A DNA stretch of 64,000 nt from Nepenthes gracilis (lineage: Eukaryota > Streptophyta > Magnoliopsida > Caryophyllales > Nepenthaceae), in NCBI GenBank assembly GCA_033239525.1, contig BSYO01000022.1:15634923-15698922 (forward strand), read 5' to 3'. Numbering within the stretch: the stretch's first letter is position 1; each line of letters begins with the position of its first letter. Positions 40,768 through 50,929 of the stretch are shown here, piece by piece. The notes below the pieces were generated by a model, which did no database searches, was not told where the DNA came from, and saw only the letters and a list, made by a program, of their open reading frames with translations. The position numbers were made by a program, and so were the translations under genes.

Positions 40768-40926
40768 TCCTCTTAGAGGCTATTTTGGTATAATCTGTTG
40801 TACCGTTTGCTCAGGGTATGCCCTAACTTATTATGTTTTATTTACTAGTCAAAATACTTGGAGATAAAATATAGATTTTGTAAATTTTTTTCTATAATCC
40901 AAAATATTTACTTACCAAAAAAAAAA
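40768..40926 (+). repeat. Family 3' terminal module T11 (end of S)
   Basis: TCCTCTTAGAGG, GCTCAGGGTATGCCCTAAC, stem arms TTTTATTTACTAGT / ACTTGGAGATAAAAT (weakened), then TATTTACTTACC and poly(A), followed by the right TSD. Confidence 0.88.
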
Positions 40927-40944
40927 GCTGTTCTCGCTGGCTTG

Positions 40945-42466
40945 TATTGATCCCCCGCTTGTCAATTTCTGATGTTTTTGGCGGCTTGTTATGAGATTTT
41001 TGTACTGCCAGTTTTGAACCTGGTTTTTAAGCTCAGTTGTTGTCTCAGCTTGAGTTCTCTTTAAATCTGGTGTTATTGATGCTCCTGGGATTCAGCTTGT
41101 TCCTGATCGGTGTAAATGCTGCCGTTTGATTGTGAGTGGCTGGAATTGCAAAGGTTTATTATTTTGAGTAACTTGTTGCTGATCATTTCGTTGTGGTAGG
41201 GTGCTGGTACTGATTCCTTGAGTTTGACATGGTGTGCTGGTGTATCCTGCGTGCATGAAGTGGTGGTTGGTGGCTTTGCACGTTTTTGATGGTGTGGACA
41301 TAGGCTGGTGCTGCTGGACCTGGTGTTATGCACTAGGTTCTGCTACTGCTGTAGTCTTCTTGGTTGCTGCATCTTCGTCTGATGCTGCTGTAGCAGACGC
41401 TGTGGACCTTGTTTTTTTTTTCTTCTATGCTGGAGCTGGGATATTGCTGCCCATGAATGGTGGACTCGATGCCGTGATGGTGCTGTCTTGCAGGATTGTT
41501 GACATTTTATGCTACTTTTTCTGGTTTACTGATCCTGCCGGAGGTGATGTGTTGGTTTGTTTACTGGCTGTGCTGCTGGAGGTGGCACAAAATATGTGGA
41601 AGCAAGCTGGGGTACTCCTGCTGGCAATGGGTTGGGGGTGCAATAGCTGAATAGCAAGCTCGAGTTTCTCGAATACAATGGCTCTACTGCTGCAGCTGGT
41701 GGGCTTGGAAGTTTGCCGGCAGTAGCCATTTCATGGAGTTGCCACTACAGGTTGCTCGGAACACCAGATGACACCTGGGAGTGGTCTGCAGTTGATAGTT
41801 GTCTGTTGAGGAGCGAAGCTTGGCTCCTGATTTTGCTCTGAATGGGGGAGTTGCTGCTGGTAGGATGCGGGTCCCATGTCTGTGCTCTAAGCTTGATTAT
41901 TGAATGTAGTGGATCTTCTCCTGCGTTGTTGTGCCTGATGCTGTTTATGAAAGGGTTGGGTTGACAGCCGGTATATGTGTCACCAGGTGGATGTTATGGA
42001 GTTCAGTAGGGGTTTTTGTATGGATGTGTCTCTTCTGCGTCTGTAGAAATTGGGGTGCTGGTCGATCATCTGCAAGGTATGAAATGGAAATTTTGGTGAG
42101 CGCTGGGTTTGCCAGTTTGTGGATTGGAGGTTAATTGGTGCTGCAAATGGTAAGGTGGGACAGTTGCGCTTCGTTTTTGTTCTTCTGATCTGGAGCATAA
42201 TGTCTCTCGGTGTGTTGCCACGCTCGGACTGGTCGATACATTTCGGTTTGCTGAGCATGTTCATGATGCTGTGGCCTTTTGTTTTTGTTTTACTAGTTTC
42301 CGGGCCTTCAGTAGTTTTTCTTTTATTTCCTCTGTAATGAGGTGTTAGGGGTATGCCCCGATGACTTTGATTTTATCCCAAGTCGGAAAAACACTTGGTG
42401 TTAAATCATTGTTTGTAATATATTCTTTTTCCATTAATCCAAAATTCTTACTTACCAAAAAAAAAA
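40945..42466 (+). mobile_element. Host element L: right body and variant 3' module
   Basis: Joins to 28289 once B1, S and their TSDs are removed. TGCTG-rich body, then a diverged 3' module at about 42328-42466: the first palindrome is reduced, the hairpin arms read ATCCCAAGT / ACTTGGTGT, and the end is TTCTTACTTACC with 10 A. L is therefore an older insertion than B1. Confidence 0.7.
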
Positions 42467-42600
42467 GTACCAGCAGCACCCGACATTGCCGGACACAGCA
42501 AGGGACATGGCACTTCAGAGTAGCAAAACAACTCAGCCACCACCAACATAATACGAACCAGCCAAAGTAGCAGGAAACTCCATTCAATCCTGCAGTACAT
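42467..42600 (-). repeat. Short minus-oriented body fragment
   Basis: Complement-type words (CAGCAGCACC, CAACTCAGCC) after the tail of L. It may be the site into which L inserted. Too short to assign. Confidence 0.45.
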
Positions 42601-42984
42601 CAGCACCATAGGCAGATGCTATAGTATTGCAGATGTTGATGGCGGGTGAAGTTGGCATTGTCTGGTTTTGAGTGATGCTGCTGTTATTGCTGAATCCAGC
42701 TTTGGGTGGCTTGATGATGCTGTTTAACAGCTGATCACGGGTTGGTGCAGGGGGGAGATCCTGATGGTGTAGTCGTTTACTGGACACCTATCTGTCCCTG
42801 TTTCTGAGTATGCTTTTGTTCAAATGTAATATTTGACTGTTTTTTTTTTGTCGACTTCTGTCGTACCAGTTGCTCGGGGTATGCTCTAGTGTTTTATGTT
42901 TTTTTTTTTTCCATGTCAAAACCCTTGGAGATAAAAACATTGAATTTGTAATTTTTTCTCCCGCTGGAATCTTAAAAAAAAAAT
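42601..42984 (+). repeat. TG-rich body and shortened 3' module T13
   Basis: Body words, then GCTCGGGGTATGCTCTAG and a hairpin remnant with an expanded T-run. The usual ACTTACC end is missing; the module ends CCCGCTGGAATCTT plus poly(A). A variant or recombined end. Confidence 0.65.
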
Positions 42985-43330
42985 TATATTTTTATATATT
43001 TATATATATATATATTCATAGTGTTTTGGGGGGTATACTTTATGCAGTGTTCTCCCGCTCCTGTCATGCCTTATATCTTTTTCCATGGGTCTTGTTCTTC
43101 CACTCTTTTGCTTTGTTACGGCGTCTTGTCTTATCGCCTTTGTTTTTTATTCTCTACCATTCCTTTTCTGGCCGTCCCTTGGGGGGGGGTTTCATTGAGT
43201 TATTTCTTGGGGACCTTCTCCGGTTTTCTTCTTTCTTTTTGTGCCCCAAAAAAAAAAAAAAAACTGCTGGCGTAAGGTTTCCACCCTTCTCGTGGTGAGT
43301 TGTGGCTCCCCCAAAAAAAAAATTTATTAT
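42985..43330 (+). repeat. AT microsatellite and poly(A)-ended segments
   Basis: An AT-rich microsatellite (42985-43018), then two segments each closed by poly(A) (43247-43263 after GTGCCCC, and 43312-43321 after GGCTCCCCC). They resemble small retroposon or LINE 3'UTR ends but I cannot assign them. No gene seen. Confidence 0.45.
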
Positions 43331-45164
43331 CCTTTGTTCGGTGCCCCTTCTCCTATTGTGGCACATTGTGGTTTATCTGTCCGCTGGTGGCTTTCCGCAA
43401 GATTCTCTCCGCCGCTCTTTCTGAAGGCTTCTGGTGAGGCTTGCTTGTGAATATATTTTGCTCCCTTTTAAAATGCACATTAGCTGGTCTGTTCCATGGA
43501 AGTTGAAGCTCTTGGATTGTAAGCCGTGGAAGCTTACTGTCCCTCTATCTACATCTGAGTGCAGTAGCCTGGGATCCCGTTGTGCTGGGGCTTTAATGTG
43601 ATGATCTTCTGTTAACTGGTTGTTGGTGGATGTGCTCTTTGTTTATTGAGCTGCAGTTAGGTGGTGTGAAGCATGCCGTCTGATACCATATCATGGAGAT
43701 GGTGCTGCCTCCTCACTTGGTTTGTTGAATGATGCTTTATGGTCATGAATGCATTGTTCCTCCTGCTGATGAGATGATCCTTCTGCTGGCCTGCAAATGA
43801 CAGTAGTTTCTTGAAAGCGGGGGCGTCACCTATGACTCAGTTGATGCTGCGATTGCATTACCATGCTCCGAACTGGTTGAGGCCTTCATTTGCTTGGCTG
43901 TCTCTGATGTGTCCAATGCGTTGAACATTGTATATTATGTATGTTGGCCTCGGTTTAAATATTTTCATGGCCTCCATTGATGACCATTGAATGGTATTGT
44001 TGTTTTTTGATATGATGCAACTGCTGTGTTGGCACTGTGTTCTGTTGCTGCTGGTGCGGATGATATGTGATGCTATAGACAGATGTTTTGTCCCTTGAAA
44101 TTTACTGCTGTTTTTTTAATCGCTAGTATTGAGGTGCTGATGAGAATATACATTCAGTTTTAATGTCTTCATGCTGGCGTGATGAGGTATACTTTGTCTC
44201 TCCTGTTGCTAATTCGGAAGTGAGTTGGTTTGGGAGACCAATTGTTCTGCTGAGGCGGTGGTAGTGATAAGTATGTTCTGGTTATTGATTTGCCGTTGCC
44301 AAGAGTCCCATGCTGCTTCAGTGCATTTTTGCCGTGCTGGTGCCAGTGCTATGTCCCATTTGCTGCCGGATGCTTCTGGATTTTGAATTTCTATGTCTGA
44401 TGCCCATGTTGTTTGATCTCCTTCTTGCTGCTATGCTGACTGGCTGTGCAGAATGAGTTTGCGCTGCCGGCTTTCGGTTGATCCCCTGCATTTTGCCTAT
44501 GGGTGTTGGTGCTGCTGCCTGGTTTGGATGCTATAATGGGCGGTCAGTTGCATGGAGTTTCATGGTCCTTCTGATGCCCTGCATGCCTCTGTCATTGCTG
44601 AACCACGACTTTTGTGTTTGAAGTATGGAATATGCTATGCTGGTGTGGGTCAATATGTGCTGAACTGAATTGTTTTTTTTTTTTCTTCAGCCCCCCCGGT
44701 TATGTTTTACTCTATCCTGGCCTAAATGCTGATGATGCGGTCGATGAATGTGCTGGTTGCCCTCTTTTGTCCAGTGCCGGCGGGTCTCTTGGATATCTCA
44801 TCTTGATGAGGCCCCTGATTGCTGTTGATAATTTCTTCTGCTGCCTGTATTACATGATTCCCTATGTGGGTGTGGGTGTGGGTGTGTGTGTGGCTGCTTG
44901 TATTTCACGGCTGATGTGCTGATTATGCTCTCTGTTTAGGTGTGGCTAATTTTGTTAGCACCGAAGCAAATGAAGGTGCCGATCTGCTTGCTCTCTCATG
45001 GTGCTTTGCTGTCCGGTCTGTGGGATACGTTCCTGCACCGATGAAGATCCAAGATGGATTTGTTATTTTGTTTGCTGTGTCGGCTTCGATGATTTAGGCG
45101 TAGATAATCACGAACTTGTTCGTGTGAAATTGATGATAGTTTTCATTTTCTGCTTTTGTGGTAG
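43331..45164 (+). repeat. TG-rich retroposon body
   Basis: 1.8 kb of plus-oriented, non-coding body (GATGCTG, TGCTGGTG, TTGCTGC), with a GTGTGG simple repeat at about 44863-44893. It leads into tail T14. ORFs are short and Cys/Leu-rich, as expected from the words. Confidence 0.7.
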
Positions 45165-45362
45165 TTCTTAATGTTTTTTTCTGATGTACCAGTTGCTCGG
45201 GGCATGCCCTAACACTTTATGTTTTACCTCTAAGTAAAATACTTGGAGTTAAAACATATTTCTTGTAATTTTTTTTCTTCCATTAATCCAAAATTCTTAC
45301 TTACCAAAAAAAAAATAATTTTTTCTCCCATTAATCTAAAATACTTACTTACCAAAAAAAAA
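45165..45362 (+). repeat. Family 3' module T14 plus partial second end
   Basis: Module with GCTCGGGGCATGCCCTAAC, stem TGTTTTACCTCTAAGT / ACTTGGAGTTAAAACA, TCTTACTTACC and poly(A) to 45315. The last 47 bp (AATTTTTTCTCCC to ACTTACC plus poly(A)) is then repeated at 45316-45362. The repeat may be a severely truncated second insertion or slippage at the end. Confidence 0.85.
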
Positions 45363-46460
45363 GCTGGAATGGATTGTGCTGATGCATTTTGACTATTGGC
45401 CATGAGTAGTCCGTGCTGTCCTGTGGATCGTTGCTTGGGCTGTGTGCTGACGTGCCCCAAGTGCCTGGCATCGCGACTTCAATGACCGGTTTGAAATTCT
45501 GTGGCCAGTTTGGAATTTGGCTGGCTGGGGGGCCTGCTTAAAATCCGAGTGGCCGAATTGCTACGGTTGCTGCTTTGTCAAAATGAGGTTGTGCAGTGAT
45601 TTGTCGGAATGCTCCTGTTGCTGATTGGTCTTTCTATCGCACACTGATAGAGTTTTGCCTGGCTTGATTCTTGCTGGCGATGTGCTTTTGCCTGGTCCCG
45701 GAATGGTCTACTGGACTGCTGTGGCTGCTGGGGCTATTGTGTCCCTTCTCTGGCTGTGTTGCGTAAGCTTCGTCTCTAGTTCAGGTTTGGGGGTCGCAGT
45801 TGCACTGCTCTGCTGTTGTAGAAACTGGGGTTGCTTCTGGCCTCCTTGCTGGTCCTGGTGTCTGATGCGGCTTGGAGCTCCTTTGGTGTTGACTGTAAGG
45901 CGACGCCCAATTTGGTCTGGAGGGTGAATTTTGGGCAAAATGTTGGTCAGTTGCAGGTCTGAGGCAGCTCTCTGTAATCTGCTATTTGCCGGGATGTAAT
46001 CCGTTCTCTCGTGTGTGCAAGCCGGTTTGCACAGGATTATTTGCCGGAATGGATTCTGATTTGCTGGCGAGGAACTTGTGTAATCCAGTTTCTGCTCTCT
46101 TTGTTCCCGGTTTGGATTTTTGATGCATCTACTAACGTGGCTAGATCGACGTAGGCTTGTTTCATTACCGGTTTGGATATCCTGCTGAGTGTTAATGTGG
46201 CTTGAGCTGCTCTTTGGTTCGCGGAAGTGGCTGCGTTGGCAGAGTGGTGCTGATGCATTCCGATCGATTTTATGCTGCTGGCGCCTTGCTGGACATGGTT
46301 CTACTGCTGGGATTGACTATGTGTTAATCCAATCTTAGTACTACCCTTGGCTTGGCTTGTTTTGCTTGAAAACAGCTCTAATGCTGCTGATGTGGTTTCA
46401 GCCGTATGTCTGCTTGTGTGTAACTTCAGACAGCATTTATTTTTTTTGGTTGATCTTTGT
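45363..46460 (+). repeat. TG-rich body with CCGGTTTG words
   Basis: Between about 45.49 and 46.25 kb the words CCGGTTTG, GCCGGAATG and CAGTTTGG recur irregularly among TGCTG words. The complement of the same word set is found in H at 61.03-61.65 kb, so this body belongs to a sub-type shared with H. Non-coding. Confidence 0.65.
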
Positions 46461-46634
46461 TCTCATGGAGGACCCCTATGGTAGGTGTCATTTTTTGATG
46501 TACAAACTGCTCGGGGAATGCCCTAACATTTTATGCATTATCTCCAAGTCAAAATACTTGGATTTAATGCATAGGTTGTGTAAATTTTTTTTCTTCCATT
46601 AATCAAAAATACTTACTTACCAAAAAAAAAAAAA
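46461..46634 (+). repeat. Family 3' terminal module T15 with poly(A)
   Basis: CATGGAGGAC, GCTCGGGGAATGCCCTAAC, stem TGCATTATCTCCAAGT / ACTTGGATTTAATGCA, then TACTTACTTACC and 13 A. Two stem pairs differ from the common form by paired changes (TGTTTTA/TAAAACA becomes TGCATTA/TAATGCA). Confidence 0.9.
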
Positions 46635-46800
46635 CCACTCCGCCCAGTATGAGAAAGAGCACTCCAACCAAGGAGGCCAGATACACTCCGGATTATAGAC
46701 ACCTACAATCCGGAAGCTCAAGCACTCCGTCCCAATCGAGAAACATCACTCCGCCACCACCCGAGCTGCGTTTCTACTCTTATTTTTCCTTTTTTTTCTC
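46635..46800 (-). repeat. 3'UTR of LINE R with CGGAGTG words
   Basis: On the minus strand, directly after the ORF2 stop, an A-run is followed by CGGAGTG or TGGAGTG six times in about 130 bp (GGCGGAGTG, GGACGGAGTG, ATCCGGAGTG and others). The same word forms the body of element C at 49.9-50.6 kb. This is a direct link between a LINE ORF2 and a family-type body. Confidence 0.65.
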
Positions 46801-47899
46801 TTATAAACCCCAACGAAGCCGCAGCGGCCTAGAAATATCCACATCAGACACTACGACGATCTTCAATTTGAGTCTCACAACATTGATAATCGTATAGAAG
46901 ATATGATATCATGGGGAGGGGACTTCTGAAAGATACCATTATTGCGCTCCCTCCAAATGTAGTAGACCGTGGCAGCCAGCGACAGTCGTTTTTGAGGGCC
47001 AAGAAGCTTTTCCCTCTCCAAACAATCGCCGCCCATGAAATGTTGTGCTTCCACTCGGTGTATGGCCAATGAATGCCCAACTGTCTTTGGATTCTGCCCC
47101 ACAAAGCTCTGGAGTATGAACAGGAGAAAAAAAGATGATCACGGCTCTCATCACCTGTATTGTATAGAGTGCATTTTGAGGATGTGAGGGGAACTCCATG
47201 AATGCGGTCAAGGGTATTGAGGCGACCCTTGACAGCTAACCATAGCGTAAACGCGTGAGCAGGGATATGGTGTGGGCCCCAAACCAAAGTAACCCAGCTA
47301 GCTTTTGGTTTAGGAGGATGGATTAGGAGATACGTAAATTTAGTCGAGAACTTTCCATGAACATTCCCAACCCATCTAACAAAGTCCTGTTGGTGGATGC
47401 AAGGGGAATAATTCGGCATGTTATCAATTAAGTGAGTGACCTCAAAATCATAAGGGTTAGGCCAAGCCCAATTATTATTTCTGATGATAGCAGAAACCTT
47501 GACTTCCCAAGGTAGACCCAAAACTAGGCATGTACGGTCAGAGCAAACTTCACTCAGGGGGCCAAGAGGGTGCCAGTTATCGAGCCAGAGGAAAGTATTA
47601 GAACCATCCCCGATAATCTTAATAGTGTGAGTTCGCATAAATGGGCGAAGCTTCATGATCTTTCGCCAACTCCAGGTGGCCGACTCCGGGACTTTAAGGG
47701 TCTAGATGCACCGGTCCTTGATTCTATTTTTGTAGATCCAAGAAGACCAGGCCGAATTTGGGTCTTTGGAGATAAGACGCCAAAGAAGCTTGCAGTTAAG
47801 AGCTTTATTCTGATCAGCCAGATTTTTGAGGCCCAAACCCCCTTCGGACTTGGGGTAGCAGATATCACTCCAAGCCACTTTAGCATTAGCTCTCCCGTC
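46801..47899 (-). pseudogene. LINE R ORF2 C-terminal third
   Basis: Minus strand: RANAKVAWSDICYPKSEGGLG, NPNSAWSSWIYKNRIKDRC, stop, then MKLRPFMRTHTIKIIGDGSN to NISWAAIVWRGKSFLALK, and TVYYIWRERNN in another frame. It ends RLRWGL at TAA (46801-46803). The zinc motif has a lost Cys (CTLYNTGDESRDHLFFSC). Insert P begins at 47900, just upstream of NAKVAW, so the rest of ORF2 is displaced or lost; I could not find its continuation or a matching TSD. Confidence 0.82.
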
Positions 47900-49253
47900 T
47901 TTTTTTTGGTAAGTAAGCAATTGAATTAAAAAAAATGAATATTACAAAAAACGATGTACTAATTTCAAGTGTTTTGCCAACTTGTAATTAGGACAACAAG
48001 CTGGGGCATACCCTGAGCAGAACCATGTACATAAACATGAACCAAGTAAAAGAAAGAAGAAAGGACTAGATGAGCATCAACTAAAACTGCCTTTTAGCTC
48101 CCGGCTCACCTAGAAAAAATAACAAAAAAAAACACAGCATTGAGCAAAAAATAAGAAAACAGGCAGTTACCCAACATCAGGTGACACCATATCAGCCCAC
48201 ACCAAAGCAGCAACAGCAGGAGCTGCTACTCTTCAGCCACAACAAGCCTCCAAACCATATTCAGCATCCACAGCCTACACATACCACAACATACCAGCTG
48301 CTGGAAGACAACATCAGCCAACAAAATATAAAATCATTGCCAAGAATTTCGGTCCAGCCCCATTCTCAAACTAGATCAGAAGTGGACAGCCATCAGCTGT
48401 CACCAATATCAACACACGGTCACATAAAACAGCAGAGGAAATTCATATGCCAACATCAATGACCCTGGCCAGGCATTACAAGTCAGCAAGTCCAAATAAT
48501 TCATCAGTATCAGCTGCCCCAATTTCAACAACGGCACAACACGCCTTTAAAACCAATTCCGGGCAAGCAATCAGTAGCAAACTACTCATACCAAGTAGAA
48601 TAGCATCAGTATCAGTAAGTTTACCAAGAGCAGACAGAACCATCCCAGCCAAGAGGGCGTCCACTGCACTCCAACTTCCGTCTGCTGCAACAGCAACTGG
48701 ATCTGTTGCTCATCCCCATCTACAAGCTTCATGCACCAGGTTCAACATTCCAGCAATGCAACCCAATCAGTAACTTAGCCACTGCTGATAGGGTGAACCA
48801 CAGATTCCTACTAATCCAATCTTGATGGTAGATCAAAGAGAGTTGAAATCAAATGGAGACCATCCAAGGCCAACCAACTCCACATCACAACGTGCATCAG
48901 CAAAAAAAACATCAGCAAGCTGTCAGTAAACCAACCAGCAGAGTCCACTAGCTCATCAGAATCTGCTATTGGAGCGCTAATGCCACACAGCCAACCCCAG
49001 CACCAAACCAGAGAAGCAGATTCAGCGAGACAACCTCATCGAACCGAGCCCGCGTCCTCCTGCGTCGCTCCTCCTCTGGCCGGGCGGCGCCGGTGCCGGC
49101 CTCGGCCGGTCTCCTGGATGCTAAGCCCAGCTGCTTTCCGCCATCCGATCCCTGCCCTCTTCCTTCCGGACCTCAGCTCTGGTTTCGCCGGCGTCCTCAG
49201 AGGTTTCGCCTTTGGTTGAGTGCTCGTTCTCTGCTGAGTCAGGTTCCCTGACA

Positions 49254-49662
49254 GTGTGATTTACTGCATTGGTATTCTGCTTTATAAGGTTGGAGCCTTG
49301 GATTTAAGGGCTCTTTTGAGATGTTGCTGCTATGTTAGATAGCCGAAGATGATGCTGCTGGTCTCGGAGCTGGAGCATTCTGCTGTTTCATGTGCAGTGT
49401 GCCTATGGCATGCCACTGTGTGAAGCCGTTCTTGTGTATCAGCGTTACATGTTGTGTTTGTTTATGATGGAAACGTCATATTTTGTCGGTTTAGGCAAAA
49501 CGCTGCCCTCCTAGAGGCCAATTTGTTTACTTTGATGTAATGTCCGCTCGGGGTATGTCCTAGCGGTTATGTTTTATCTTCAAGTCAAAATACTTGGAGA
49601 TAAACATATTTTTTGTAGTTTTTTCTCCCATTAATCCAAAATACTTACTTACCAAAAAAAAA
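49254..49662 (+). mobile_element. 5'-truncated retroposon V in D
   Basis: TSD GTCAGGTTCCCTGACA at 49238-49253 and 49663-49678 (16 bp, exact). 409 bp: 250 bp of TG-rich body, then 3' module T17 (49506-49662) with CCTCCTAGAGG, CGCTCGGGGTATGTCCTAGCG and TACTTACTTACC. The TSD is itself an inverted repeat (GTCAGG/CCTGAC). Confidence 0.9.
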
Positions 49663-49883
49663 GTCAGGTTCCCTGACAAAGCTTTTTCGGCCAAGATTCG
49701 ATTGGGGTTTCTGCTGAAGCCAAGATCGCTTCGATGCGTCTATTTCTGTTTGGGTCTCTGCTTCTACCTGGGTCTCTTCTCAGGCTATGGTCTCTCTTCC
49801 CCTTTGTCCCTCGATTGATTAGGGTCTCTCGCATTCGGATCTGCCAAGGCTTCTATGCTCTGGCTGCTGTGGCCGAGAGCCGT

Positions 49884-50929
49884 TCCGGAATCCGGAGTGG
49901 ATCCCATTAAAAAAAATAAAAATAAAAATAAAAATAAAAAAATAATAAAAATAAAATAAAATTTTGGACCTCCGTATCCCGGAGTGTCATGAACTCCGGA
50001 ATCCGGAGTGTTGCCATAAAAAAAAAATTTGGGAATTCTGGATTCCGGAGTGTCATGAACTCCGGAATCCGGAGTGGTTAAAAAAAAAAAAGTGCGTATC
50101 GTGTGCCTGTTCTCCGTTTTCCGGAGTGCAATTTTGCCGTAGTATAAACTCCGGTGTACAATGTGCGGAGCGTTCTTCTCCCGGAGTGCTTTGGCTGGAG
50201 TGCAAATTACGGGAGCGATCCTTGCCGGAGTGATTTTCAAGGGAGTCTTGAAGGACGGAGAGATTTGGCTTATTGGGCCCATTATGGATGGAGTGGTTTT
50301 TTTGCGCTCTTGGATGCTGAAGTGGTTTGTCGCTTATAAGCCGGAGTGAAGATTTGCAGCTGGAAGGTTAAATCCGGCGTGCAAGAGTGTAATTGGCCGG
50401 TGTTGAAATTTGGCGGAGTGCTTTTTGCCGTAGTGAAAAATGCCGGAGTGCTTTTTGCCGGAGTGAAATTGCCTGAGTGATCTGTGATATATGCTGGAGT
50501 GCAATGAGACGAAGTGCAATCCGCCGGAGTGCTTTCTTGCTGGTGTGCAAATGCCGAAGTGCAAATGCCGGAGTGCATGTTTGACGGTGTGAAATTGCCG
50601 GAGTGCCTTTTGCCGGAGTGCACTTGAGCCGGAGTGCTGATGGTTCTTCTGCCCTGTTCGGCGAAGAAGGGCATGCCGCAATTTGTTTTTGCTGAGTTGA
50701 TCCAATCGAGTGATGATGTGTCTGATCATGTATTAGATAGATTTCATATTCTGTTAATCTGTCGTATGGTGTCATCCAAGAGGTTTTATGTATTTTCTGA
50801 TGTACCACATGCTCGGGGCATGCCCTAGCGTTTATGTTTTATCTCCAAGTCAAAACACTTGGAGATAAAACATAGATTTTGTAATTTTTCTCCCATTAAT
50901 CCAAAATACTTACTTACCAAAAAAAAAAA
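49884..50929 (+). mobile_element. Retroposon C with a CCGGAGTG-word body
   Basis: TSD GTGGCCGAGAGCCGT at 49869-49883 and 50930-50944. The body (49884-50640) is an irregular array of CCGGAGTG and variants, including two near-identical CATGAACTCCGGAATCC segments separated by A-rich microsatellite (49910-49965). Then comes 3' module T18 (50772-50929), the best-preserved hairpin in the window. No ORF of known type. Confidence 0.88.
50772..50929 (+). repeat. 3' module T18 with an 18-bp perfect hairpin
   Basis: Arms 50833-50850 and 50857-50874 pair perfectly over 18 bp (core TGTTTTATCTCCAAGT / ACTTGGAGATAAAACA) around loop CAAAAC. Upstream lies GGGGCATGCCC. Ends TACTTACTTACC plus 11 A. Reference form for the other modules. 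Confidence 0.92.

Larger units (their letters stand above)
38398..40926 (+). mobile_element. SINE-retroposon chimera S with one TSD
   Basis: An 18-bp TSD GCTGTTCTCGCTGGCTTG (38380-38397 and 40927-40944) encloses a tRNA-derived SINE (38398-38582) fused to an ORF-less family element (5' module at 38583, body, 3' module 40768-40926). One insertion event therefore delivered both. The SINE lost its own TACTTACC end at the join. Template switching from the retroposon RNA to a SINE RNA during first-strand synthesis is the simplest reading; co-transcription of an older SINE insertion is an alternative. A segment of about 300 bp is duplicated inside (near 39.17-39.72 kb). Confidence 0.85.

Noticed and set aside
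44863..44893. GTGTGG repeat as telomere-like sequence
   Set aside because: Only about 30 bp, not the plant TTTAGGG unit; a simple repeat in a TG-rich body.
49884..50640. CRISPR-like array (repeated CCGGAGTG with spacers)
   Set aside because: Repeats are about 8 bp with very uneven spacing, inside a plant retroposon with poly(A) and TSD; no feature of a CRISPR array.
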